A stretch of 22,748 nt of DNA, taken from contig CAZKVH010000021.1 in NCBI GenBank assembly GCA_964556165.1, positions 1 to 22,748 on the forward strand. The letters are read 5' to 3'. The position numbers and the translations under genes are program-made. This document shows, piece by piece, positions 1-7,333 of this stretch. Every line of letters starts with the position of its first letter. Positions within the stretch are counted from its first letter, which is position 1. The notes under the pieces are model-generated. The model was given only the letters and a program-made list of their open reading frames with translations, did no database searches and was not told the origin of the DNA. This stretch comes from JAQVEM01 sp964556165 (GTDB lineage Bacteria > Actinomycetota > Humimicrobiia > Humimicrobiales > Humimicrobiaceae).

Positions 1-669
1 GTGATGAAACTCTGCGAGGATTACAGAGAGATTTTTGCAGGCAAATTCAGCGACCCTGATATTACCGGTAATATTTATGCCCTCTCTTCAAAAGTAATAG
101 TGGATGGCGTACTGGATCTGGAGGCACTGAGGAATATTGATAATGAAAAAGTGAGGGATGTCATAGAAGAGGCAATAAGTAAAAGATATAAGCTGATAAC
201 AATTGAAGGAATGATAGAGCCCCTGGTAGATTATGGCGCATATCAGATATATATACCTTATGTTGGTGTGGAAATGAAGGATTATCTTGATATCAAAACT
301 GATGAATCAGAAAAACCATTTGTTATGGATGCAGAAGTTACAATATCATCGAAAGATTTTGTGGAAAGAATTATAAAATCTATGGAATATATTAAAAATT
401 ACCCTTATTCACCGCGGGCAGATGAAATAATGCAGCTAAAGGACAGGATGCTCTGGATATATCTGGGAGGAGTAGATAACAGCCGTGTTTTTGGCGAGGA
501 TGGTAAAATATTTGATGAAAAGCTGGACGAGTTTGAAGAAATGCTTGAAAGATACTCCGGCACCGAATTCGGAGAGATTCTTGCTTCGTACCTTGAATTA
601 CTTGAGGAGGAAAATTATAAGAGGACAGAAAAAGTAGATGAATTTATTAATGACATATATGAGATTTGA
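1..669 (+). CDS. Conserved protein of unknown function (possibly 5'-truncated)
   Basis: An open frame of 222 codons runs from the first base (GTG, then ATG at 4) to a TGA at 667-669. Because it is open at the window edge, I cannot tell whether GTG at 1 is the true start or the gene begins further upstream. There is no signal peptide or membrane segment in the visible part. The first half mixes strands and helices; the second half (about residues 115-220) is mostly helical and acidic. It contains a segment like a TPR-type spacer (YPYSPRADEI, about 135-144) followed by YLGGVDNSRVF, a pattern I associate with conserved hypothetical proteins of unknown role. The M48 protease gene follows after 36 bp on the same strand, so the two may be co-transcribed. 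No function is assigned. Confidence 0.7.
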   Translation: MMKLCEDYREIFAGKFSDPDITGNIYALSSKVIVDGVLDLEALRNIDNEKVRDVIEEAISKRYKLITIEGMIEPLVDYGAYQIYIPYVGVEMKDYLDIKTDESEKPFVMDAEVTISSKDFVERIIKSMEYIKNYPYSPRADEIMQLKDRMLWIYLGGVDNSRVFGEDGKIFDEKLDEFEEMLERYSGTEFGEILASYLELLEEENYKRTEKVDEFINDIYEI

Positions 670-705
670 TTAACTGTTATGGAAATAGATAAATTAATAT
701 AAATT

Positions 706-1926
706 ATGAAAACCCTTATATCGAAAGGAAGAAAATTGTTAATTGTTTTATTGGTAACCCTGGTAAGTCTTGCAGTGGTCTCGCTTGGCTCAATACTTGT
801 AGTAAATTTGCTTCACAGGCCCGATTATGGCGGCGATGTTAAACGATATTTTGATGATGACTATCTGGTAAAAGCTGCAGATTATAACAGGATTTCTTTA
901 AATATAAGTATCGCCAGCCGTTTTTTATCCTGGTCTATCATGTGTGTTGTTATTTTCTTATTTTTTAAATATTTTAAGACGTCCCGGATAAATATCATTT
1001 ATGCTTTTTTGCTGGTTTTTTTATTTTATATATTGATTGAGCTTATACTGCTGCCGCTTTCATATTACAGGGGTTATGTAATTGAGCACAGGTTTGGTCT
1101 TTCAAACCAGACAATCTCCATGTGGTTTATGGATTACATTAAGGAAAATATTATTTCAATCATGATTACTTCTTCTGGATTGACAGGAGTATATGCCCTG
1201 ATGTTTTATATGCCGGAGCACTGGTGGATAGTCGCCTCTATTGTACTGGCATTATTTATTTTACTTTTAAGCTATCTTTATCCGATACTCATAGACCCTC
1301 TTTTTTATAAATTTGAGAAGCTTGCCGATGAAGATATGCGTGAACAGATAATAAATATTGCAGATAAAGCGGATATAGAAGTAAAGGACGTTCTGGTTGC
1401 AAATGCCAGCAAAAAGACAAACAAAGTTAATGCGTACTTTAGCGGGGTGGGGAGCAGCAGGAGAGTAGTGATATTTGATAACCTTATAAATAATTTTTCG
1501 GGCAGGGAAACATTAAATGTAGTAGCTCACGAAATAGGACACTGGTATTACTGGCATATATTTAAAAATATAATAATAGGAGCAATTTCGGGGACAGCAG
1601 GTTTTTTTATCCTGCACCTTATTTTTTCCCGTTCTGGAATAATAGGGGATTTCAGGTCAATACTTGTTGTAGCTCTTCTTATATCAGTAGTTTCTTTTTT
1701 GATGATGCCGGCAAGTAATGCAGTATCACGGTTCTTTGAAAGACAGGCTGATAATTTTGCTATCAGTGCTACCGGGGATTCAGATGCACAGGTTGAGCTC
1801 ATGGTAAATCTTGCAAGGTCAAACCTGTCCAATGTATCTCCTGCAGGGTACATAAAATTTTTCCTTTACAGCCACCCGCCAGTAATGGAAAGGATAGAAG
1901 CAGCAAAAAATTTTAGCCGGGATTAG
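706..1926 (+). CDS. M48 family zinc metalloprotease, Ste24/CAAX-protease type
   Basis: This is a 406-residue integral-membrane zinc protease of the M48 (Ste24-like) family. Several hydrophobic segments lie in the first 200 residues (about 10-36, 72-90, 97-118, 150-168, 173-195), followed by the catalytic part. HEIGH at residues 275-279 supplies two zinc ligands and the catalytic Glu276. The motif FFERQAD supplies the third ligand, Glu345. Two more hydrophobic stretches lie between them (about 288-305 and 317-335), as in Ste24 enzymes, where the active site faces an intramembrane chamber. Bacterial members are thought to take part in membrane-protein quality control, since CAAX prenylation is absent. 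ATG 706 is preceded by an in-frame stop but has no clear Shine-Dalgarno sequence. A TTG at 736 follows AAAGGAAG, so a shorter start is possible, though the basic N-terminus favours 706. The gene converges with the trmO-like gene. Confidence 0.92.
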   Translation: MKTLISKGRKLLIVLLVTLVSLAVVSLGSILVVNLLHRPDYGGDVKRYFDDDYLVKAADYNRISLNISIASRFLSWSIMCVVIFLFFKYFKTSRINIIYAFLLVFLFYILIELILLPLSYYRGYVIEHRFGLSNQTISMWFMDYIKENIISIMITSSGLTGVYALMFYMPEHWWIVASIVLALFILLLSYLYPILIDPLFYKFEKLADEDMREQIINIADKADIEVKDVLVANASKKTNKVNAYFSGVGSSRRVVIFDNLINNFSGRETLNVVAHEIGHWYYWHIFKNIIIGAISGTAGFFILHLIFSRSGIIGDFRSILVVALLISVVSFLMMPASNAVSRFFERQADNFAISATGDSDAQVELMVNLARSNLSNVSPAGYIKFFLYSHPPVMERIEAAKNFSRD

Positions 1927-1967
1927 AAGTGATTTGCTGGCCTCGAGCATAGAAGAAGCATTAAGGG

Positions 1968-2450
1968 TTATTTAATAAATCTCCCGTCGTCTCTTGTTTT
2001 TTTCAGCTTGTTTACATTTTTCTCAAGCCAGCCTTTATTTTTTACCGTGGCGCTGTCGAACTCTGCAACGAAAGGTTTTATATCCAGAAGGGGAGTACCG
2101 TTAACTATGTCTGCATCTTTTATAAAAAGTGTATTTTCTTCTATTTTTATAAGCCTTACCACAGATAACCCTACAGGATTTGGCCGGGAAGAAGCTCTGG
2201 TTGAGAATATGCCGTGGTGGTTGTTGTCCATAAAAGGTATTACTTCTAATGAATATTGCTTTGATAAGTGGAAATGGTATATCAGGATAATATGGGAGAA
2301 ATTGTTTAAGTCTTTTAAGCCTTTCTGGTACTCAGGAAAAACTTCAACAGTCCCCTCAATATCTCTGGCAGCGTCCGGCTGGATAGGGGTACCCCTGGCT
2401 TCTTTAAATGGTGTATAGATAATTCCTATTGGTTTATAAATGATTTTCAT
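1968..2450 (-). CDS. trmO: TsaA/TrmO-family tRNA methyltransferase
   Basis: This 160-residue protein belongs to the TsaA/YaeB (VirR-like) family. Characterised members (TrmO) use S-adenosylmethionine to N6-methylate threonylcarbamoyl-A37 (t6A37) in tRNA. The family signature is clear: FSTRASSRPNPVGLS at residues 82-96, and GTPLLDIKPF at about 118-127 followed by an acidic, aromatic stretch. The protein consists of the N-terminal beta-barrel catalytic domain only and lacks the C-terminal extension of the E. coli protein (235 aa). I chose ATG at 2450, giving MKIIYKPIGIIYTPF, which matches how family members begin. An upstream in-frame TTG (2501) would add 17 basic residues with no homologous look. 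The Shine-Dalgarno sequence is weak. Its 3' end faces the protease gene 41 bp away. Confidence 0.88.
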   Translation of the reverse strand: MKIIYKPIGIIYTPFKEARGTPIQPDAARDIEGTVEVFPEYQKGLKDLNNFSHIILIYHFHLSKQYSLEVIPFMDNNHHGIFSTRASSRPNPVGLSVVRLIKIEENTLFIKDADIVNGTPLLDIKPFVAEFDSATVKNKGWLEKNVNKLKKTRDDGRFIK

Positions 2451-2556
2451 TTTCTTAAATTTAATTAATTTTAAATGACCGGTTCTGGACTTTTTTATCA
2501 AATGTCAGAACTATTAAAGGAATAAATGCCTGAATTTAAATTATAACAAATATTTT

Positions 2557-3045
2557 TTAATTAAAAACCTCCTTTTTTTCTTCTGCTTTAATCAATAGCC
2601 ATTGCTCTTTCTCTCTTTGTATACCTGTGCGGATCAGATAATAAATTCCATTAATTTTTTTACCTTTGAACCTGACTTCGATTTTCCCTTCTTTTAATGA
2701 TTTTGCCATATCAGTTTTATCTTCCTTTTTCCTGTACCTGAGGTTAATATAAGTTCCTTTATCCCATATAATTACTTTACCGGCACCATATTCTCCTTCC
2801 GGTATCACACCTTCGAAGTCTGCGTATTCAAATAAATGGTCATCGGTACGTACAGCAAGCCGTCTCGCACGTGGTTCTGTTGGTGGGCCTTTTGGCACAG
2901 CCCAGGATGCGAGTACACCTTCTATCTCCAGCCTTAAATCATAGTGAAGATTTCTGGCATAATGTTTCTGAATTACGAAAATTGGTTCTTTTACTGATGT
3001 TCTATCGATTTGTTCCGCAGGTTCAGGAGTTTTTATAAATCTCAT
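2557..3045 (-). CDS. Stand-alone LigD-type DNA 3'-phosphoesterase
   Basis: This 162-residue protein corresponds to the phosphoesterase (PE) module of bacterial non-homologous end-joining ligase LigD, which trims 3'-phosphate or ribonucleoside ends. The module signature is intact: KHYARNLHYDLRLE (27-40), then DDHLFEYADFEG (68-79) and IPEGEYGAG. The putative catalytic metal/phosphate residues His28, His34, Asp36 and His70 have the same spacing as His42, His48, Asp50 and His84 of Pseudomonas LigD. The expected length for a free PE domain is about 150-200 residues, so it appears complete. No ATP-dependent ligase, polymerase module or Ku gene is nearby, so the partner is unknown. The start at 3045 has an AGGAG ribosome site (complement of 3056-3060) 10 bases upstream. 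Confidence 0.92.
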   Translation of the reverse strand: MRFIKTPEPAEQIDRTSVKEPIFVIQKHYARNLHYDLRLEIEGVLASWAVPKGPPTEPRARRLAVRTDDHLFEYADFEGVIPEGEYGAGKVIIWDKGTYINLRYRKKEDKTDMAKSLKEGKIEVRFKGKKINGIYYLIRTGIQREKEQWLLIKAEEKKEVFN

Positions 3046-3201
3046 TTTGTTGCGGCTCCTTTTAATATTTTCTTCGGCTATAAAATAATTATATCAGGTA
3101 AAATGATGGATGAGTAAGAATTACAAATATATTTTTAGTAATTCCCATTAAGGTTTATAATTAATATAAAAATATCTTGGCTAAGAAAGGCTGGTGAGAA
3201 G

Positions 3202-3663
3202 ATGCTAAAAGATTTTAAGGAATTTATAATGAAAGGTAACGCAATTAGTATAGCTGTGGGTATAGTTATAGGAGTTGCATTTGGCGCCATTATTAATTCG
3301 CTGGTAAATGATATTATAATGCCTCCGGTAGGACTTCTTCTGGGGGATGTGGATTTTTCCAATTTATTTGCAGTGCTGAAAGAAGGAGCGACACCGGGTC
3401 CATACCTTTCACTTGGAGCAGCGCAAGAGGCAGGAGCTGTTACGCTAAATTATGGTTTATTTATAAATACGATTATAAGCTTTCTGATAATTGCGCTGGT
3501 GCTTTTCTTTATTATAAAGGCTATCAGCAGGATGGAGAAGAAAGAAGAAAAGTCAGCTACAAAAGTATGCCCATTTTGTTTTTCAACCATTGATAGTAGA
3601 GCTACACGCTGTCCACATTGTACTGCGGAACTTGATTTTAAGAAAAATTATGATTTAAGTTAA
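3202..3663 (+). CDS. mscL: Large-conductance mechanosensitive channel MscL with C-terminal zinc ribbon
   Basis: MscL forms a pentameric pore that opens under membrane tension and releases solutes during hypo-osmotic shock. The N-terminal helix and TM1 are canonical: FKEFIMKGNAISIAVGIVIG at residues 5-24, then AFGAIINSLVNDIIMPPVG to about 44. A periplasmic loop (about 48-82) follows, and TM2 lies at about 85-108. Instead of ending in the usual amphipathic helical bundle, the protein continues with a charged linker (111-121) and a Cys4 zinc-ribbon-like motif, CPFC (123-126) and CPHC (137-140). Such ribbon-tailed MscL proteins occur elsewhere but are a minority. The start ATG follows AAGG and GGTGAG. 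It is divergent from the phosphoesterase gene, with 156 bp between them that must hold both promoters. Confidence 0.94.
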   Translation: MLKDFKEFIMKGNAISIAVGIVIGVAFGAIINSLVNDIIMPPVGLLLGDVDFSNLFAVLKEGATPGPYLSLGAAQEAGAVTLNYGLFINTIISFLIIALVLFFIIKAISRMEKKEEKSATKVCPFCFSTIDSRATRCPHCTAELDFKKNYDLS

Positions 3664-3878
3664 GATATAGACACTTGCTAACTAATTTTTTTTAAGATAA
3701 GAGTTTATGCAACAATTTCCTGTATGGCAATTTGTTAGAGCCGGGTTCTGCATATGAAGGTTCTCCTCAATTATCCGGGAATAGAAATATATTTATTTTA
3801 TAAGTATAATAATTTTCTAATAATTTTTTTTTAATTTATAGTAAAATATTTAAAATAAAAAAAATTGAAGGAGGATAA

Positions 3879-4064
3879 ATGACTAACGGTGTTAAAAACT
3901 ACAGTGGCTCAGGTATTTTTGGGTCAGCATATTTTATGGCATTCGTAGGAGCGGCAGTATATTTTATTAAGGATGTAGACTCTTTCTGGATGGGAGTGCT
4001 CGGTTTTTTGAAAGCACTGGTCTGGCCTGGTTTTCTTATTTATAAACTTCTGGAATATTTATGA
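3879..4064 (+). CDS. Small membrane protein, 61 aa
   Basis: A short gene with a strong ribosome site (GAAGGAGG, ending 7 bases before ATG 3879), which is good evidence for translation. The product has a short Ser/Gly-rich polar N-terminus and a first hydrophobic helix (about 13-30). A polar hinge with Lys-Asp-Val-Asp follows, then a second hydrophobic helix (about 36-58) rich in Trp and Phe (FWMGVLGFLKALVWPGFLIY). It is probably a two-helix hairpin in the cytoplasmic membrane. I recall similar short proteins annotated as hypothetical in varied bacteria, but no function is known to me. The 215-bp gap upstream is very AT-rich. Confidence 0.75.
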   Translation: MTNGVKNYSGSGIFGSAYFMAFVGAAVYFIKDVDSFWMGVLGFLKALVWPGFLIYKLLEYL

Positions 4065-4148
4065 GTCAGCAGTTTTTTCATTTTAAATTTTTATAATGAA
4101 CCAGATTTTTCCCATCAAATTAGAAATTTAGAAGATAGATAAAGAATA

Positions 4149-4694
4149 TTAAATTATTCCATAACCTCCTGTAATAGGGTCTTTAAAGATCGGGAGATGT
4201 AAAGGATAATATGTCAGCAGGCTGAATGCCAGCACGTTGGCAACTATCAGTAAAGCTCCTATGACACTTAATACTTTATTGAATTTTACTGTAAGAATTA
4301 ATCTGTAACTGACTATCTGTGCGACAGCTATTGAGAAAACGAAGTTAATCGCATGGACTATAAAAGTCTCAAAACCCATGGCTTCAAAACCATAATATAT
4401 TCCTGCAATAAGCACGCTGAGCAATGTGAATGAAGTGCCCTTTGCTATAAGAAAGTTTTCTTTCTTTCTACCGAAAGAAAAAAACTCTATTACTGCCCAG
4501 ATGAAGGCAGGCCAGAAGCCAATTTTTAAATGTTCCCATACACTCTCATTTACTGCTCCTATGAGTGCCACTGCTTTTAAACCGCCACTCAGTTCAAAAA
4601 CAAAGTGGAATGCAGAGCCGAGGAGGATTATAAATAATATACCGGTCATCTCCCATATCAATATCTTCTTTCTATCAGTTTCTTGGTATCCCAT
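4149..4694 (-). CDS. DUF6512-family integral membrane protein
   Basis: This 181-residue protein has about five hydrophobic segments (roughly 13-33, 56-74, 85-103, 112-131, 139-163). The conserved points match the uncharacterised DUF6512 family as I remember it: His30 in the first helix, the motif NESVWEHLK at 49-57, and a C-terminal PIFKDPITGGYG at 168-179. The biochemical role is unknown. The acidic/His residues embedded near the membrane (Glu50, Glu54, His55, Asp172) could bind metal or protons, but that is only an inference. The start at 4694 is supported by AGGAG 8-13 bases upstream on the minus strand. The gene ends towards the 61-aa gene and is divergent from the DUF1846 gene. Confidence 0.8.
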   Translation of the reverse strand: MGYQETDRKKILIWEMTGILFIILLGSAFHFVFELSGGLKAVALIGAVNESVWEHLKIGFWPAFIWAVIEFFSFGRKKENFLIAKGTSFTLLSVLIAGIYYGFEAMGFETFIVHAINFVFSIAVAQIVSYRLILTVKFNKVLSVIGALLIVANVLAFSLLTYYPLHLPIFKDPITGGYGII

Positions 4695-4800
4695 CTTAAT
4701 GACTCTCCTTTCATTATATATTTGCTGCTTTGGTATACAGGGTATCTATTATTTATTATAGATTTTATGTTGTATCTGGCATTTTTTTATAATTTTTATA

Positions 4801-4829
4801 TTTACCGCCTTTGATATAATAGATATAAT
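4801..4829 (+). promoter_or_regulatory. Candidate sigma-70-type promoter in the 334-bp divergent gap
   Basis: The gap 4695-5028 separates the divergent DUF6512 and DUF1846 genes. It contains TTTACC (4801-4806), a 17-bp spacer and TATAAT (4824-4829), preceded by a second TATAAT at 4815-4820. The spacing is ideal but the -35 matches only 4 of 6 positions, and the region is so AT-rich that chance matches are expected. It would leave a leader of almost 200 nt before GTG 5029. I see no riboswitch motif or convincing small gene in the rest of the gap. Confidence 0.35.
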
Positions 4830-5028
4830 GACTAATGTGTCAGGTGAAGAACGTGATGTTTTTTTAGGTTTAATTTGTTTTATAATTCATAATTATTTTA
4901 AATCTTATTCTTAACAAAAACCAGAAATTAAAATAATGATATCAAATAAAAAAAGTAATATATATTTTTTTATAGAATATTTTAAAATCCATATATCTAC
5001 AAAATAGAAAATTTTAGGATTTATTCCA

Positions 5029-6561
5029 GTGGGTAAAAAAATAGGATTTGATAATGAAAAATATTTAAAAGAGCAGAGTCTGGCAATCCTTGAAAGGATG
5101 GAGAAGTTTGACAGCAAACTTTATCTTGAATTTGGAGGGAAGCTCTGCTTTGATTACCATGCAGCCAGGGTACTTCCAGGGTATGACCCTAATGTAAAAA
5201 TACGACTTCTGCAAACTCTAAAAGATAAGATTGATATTATCCTGTGTATTTATTCCGGCGACATTGAAAGAGGCAGGGTCAGAGGAGACTTTGGAATTAC
5301 TTATGATGCGGCAACATTCAAGCTGATTGATGACCTCAGGAGGTGGGGGCTGGATATAGTTTCAGTTGTGATAACCCGCTTTGAGAACCACAGTCCTTCA
5401 TTAATATTTAAAAATAAACTGGAGCACAGGGGTATTAAGGTATATCTGCAGTATCCCATTAACGGCTATCCGGCAGATGTGGATACCATATGCAGTGATA
5501 AAGGTTTTGGCAAAAATGAATATATAAAGACAGATAAAAAGATTATAGTGGTTACGGGTCCCGGTCCGGGCAGCGGAAAGCTTTCGGTATGTCTTTCACA
5601 GCTTTATCATGATTACAGAAAAGGGATTAACTCGGGCTACGCAAAGTTTGAAACATTTCCCATATGGAACCTGCCGCTCAAGCATCCTGTGAATATTGCC
5701 TATGAAGCGGCAACAGCCGATATAGGAGACTTTAATCTTGTTGACCCCTATCATCTTAATAAATACAGCCAGAGTGCAACAAACTACAACCGTGATGTGG
5801 AAAGTTTTCCCATACTGAAACTAATCTTTGACAGGATTATAAACAGAAAAAAAACAAATCTTCCCATGTATAATTCACCTACTGATATGGGGGTGAACCG
5901 TGTAAAATCCGGGATAATAGATGACGGAGCTGTCCGGGAGGCTTCAAAGCAGGAACTCATCCGACGTTATTTCCGTTATAACAAAGAATATATAATGGGG
6001 ATAGAAAAGAAAGAAACTGTTGAGAGAGTAACTTTTTTAATGAAAGAGCTGGAAGTAAAAACTTCTGACAGGAAAGTAGTTAATTTTGCACGAAAAGCTG
6101 CAGAAGAAGCAGAACTTAAAGGAAAAGGAAATGAAGGTATATTCTGCGGAGCGGCAATAGAACTTGCTGATGGCCGTATTGTTACCGGCAAAAATTCAAA
6201 ACTTATGCATGCATCTTCAAGCCTGGTGATTAATGCTGTAAAAACTCTGGCGAATATACCGGACGAGATATTTTTAATTTCACCCCATATTATTGACCAG
6301 ATATCAAAGTTAAAGAAGGGTATTTTTGAAGCAGAATCGGAAAGTCTGGATCTGGAGGAAGCTTTAATTGCAATTTCTATAAGTTCTATAACAAATCACA
6401 CTGCAGAACTGGCAATGAAAAAGCTCAACCAGCTGGGAGGATGCGAAATGCATATGACCCACATACCAACCCCTGGAGATGAGGTCGGGCTGAAACATCT
6501 TGGAGTAAACCTGACCACAGATGGCAAATTTTCTTCCAGAAATTTATTCGTGAGTAAATGA
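5029..6561 (+). CDS. DUF1846 (UPF0371) family protein
   Basis: This 510-residue protein matches the DUF1846/UPF0371 family along its whole length (family members are about 495-510 aa). Recognisable features are GFDNEKYL near the N-terminus, GGKLCFDYHAARVLPGY (36-52) and the glycine-rich loop TGPGPGSGKLSVCLSQLYHD (176-195). The last resembles a P-loop (GxxGSGK) but lacks the usual Ser/Thr directly after Lys184. A structure exists in the family, but the enzyme activity is not established to my knowledge; nucleotide binding is an inference from the glycine-rich loop. The protein has no signal peptide and is probably cytoplasmic. The start is GTG, with a weak AGGA about 10 bases upstream and no in-frame ATG near the conserved N-terminus. 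Its end lies 11 bp from the end of the convergent phosphatase gene. Confidence 0.92.
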   Translation: MGKKIGFDNEKYLKEQSLAILERMEKFDSKLYLEFGGKLCFDYHAARVLPGYDPNVKIRLLQTLKDKIDIILCIYSGDIERGRVRGDFGITYDAATFKLIDDLRRWGLDIVSVVITRFENHSPSLIFKNKLEHRGIKVYLQYPINGYPADVDTICSDKGFGKNEYIKTDKKIIVVTGPGPGSGKLSVCLSQLYHDYRKGINSGYAKFETFPIWNLPLKHPVNIAYEAATADIGDFNLVDPYHLNKYSQSATNYNRDVESFPILKLIFDRIINRKKTNLPMYNSPTDMGVNRVKSGIIDDGAVREASKQELIRRYFRYNKEYIMGIEKKETVERVTFLMKELEVKTSDRKVVNFARKAAEEAELKGKGNEGIFCGAAIELADGRIVTGKNSKLMHASSSLVINAVKTLANIPDEIFLISPHIIDQISKLKKGIFEAESESLDLEEALIAISISSITNHTAELAMKKLNQLGGCEMHMTHIPTPGDEVGLKHLGVNLTTDGKFSSRNLFVSK

Positions 6562-6572
6562 CTCCGGTGATA

Positions 6573-7235
6573 TCAGCCAGCCGGGTTTATTTTTAAAAAA
6601 CTTTCCTTAAAATCTTTGATGTGGGAGTTGTAATTCAATTTAGAGATAAAAAGATTTTCATACTTGTATTCGAATACATTTATGCAGCATGGGTCCTGAT
6701 TTATCTGCCAGATATTTGATTCGCCAGCATTTAAAATCTTCGAGATTAAAAGCAGGTTTATAACTCTATGGGTTACAATTGTTATAATTCGTTCGTCGCT
6801 TTTTGAGATAATTTCTTTTAGGGCGTCCCAGGACCTTTTCTGTGCATCATAAAGCATTTCTCCTCCCGGGATAACTGCTTTATAAGGTTCTCTTATCCAT
6901 TTATTAAAAATCTCAGGGTATTGCTTTCCTGCTTCATCGTATCCTTTACCCTGCCATTCCCCAAAATTCAGGTCTTTGAATCTATCATCCTTTATTAGCA
7001 AAGTATTGCTTTTCTGATATTTTTTTATAATTTCTGAAGTTTTATAAGCTCTGCTCATGGGGCTTGAATATATAACATCAAGATTTATATCTTTAAGGAG
7101 CTGTCCTGTTCTTTCTGCCTGTTCTATGCCTGTGGCATCAAGAGGTACATCAAGATGGCCCCTGAAAGTATTTTTTTCATTAAGTTCCGTGTTTCCGTGC
7201 CTGATAAGGAATATTAATTTTAGGTTATCTTTCAT
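6573..7235 (-). CDS. Histidine phosphatase superfamily protein (phosphoglycerate-mutase-like)
   Basis: This 220-residue cytoplasmic enzyme belongs to the histidine phosphatase (branch 1) superfamily, which forms a phosphohistidine intermediate. The catalytic motif is LIRHGNTE (10-17), with Arg12 and His13. Further expected residues are Arg62 in SSPMSRAYKT, Glu93 in NFGEWQGK and His156 in VTHRVIN. The usual RHGET/RHGQT motif reads RHGNTE here, a common variant. The substrate cannot be read from sequence; cofactor-dependent mutase-like, alpha-ribazole phosphatase-like and broad sugar-phosphate phosphatases all share these motifs. No cobalamin genes are nearby to support CobC. The start at 7235 has AAGGA about 10 bases upstream. 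It is followed by only 11 bp before the convergent DUF1846 stop. Confidence 0.88.
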   Translation of the reverse strand: MKDNLKLIFLIRHGNTELNEKNTFRGHLDVPLDATGIEQAERTGQLLKDINLDVIYSSPMSRAYKTSEIIKKYQKSNTLLIKDDRFKDLNFGEWQGKGYDEAGKQYPEIFNKWIREPYKAVIPGGEMLYDAQKRSWDALKEIISKSDERIITIVTHRVINLLLISKILNAGESNIWQINQDPCCINVFEYKYENLFISKLNYNSHIKDFKESFLKINPAG

Positions 7236-7333
7236 TTTTTGTAATCCTTTTTAATATAGTTAATTGTTTTATAATAAGTTATATCTAAGATTGATATTAT
7301 TATAAGCTCCTCAGATTATTAGCACAAAGTTTT

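Noticed and set aside
4828..4914. A 28-codon open frame from ATG 4828 in the divergent gap
   Set aside because: No ribosome site, AT-driven composition and no similarity to a known leader peptide.
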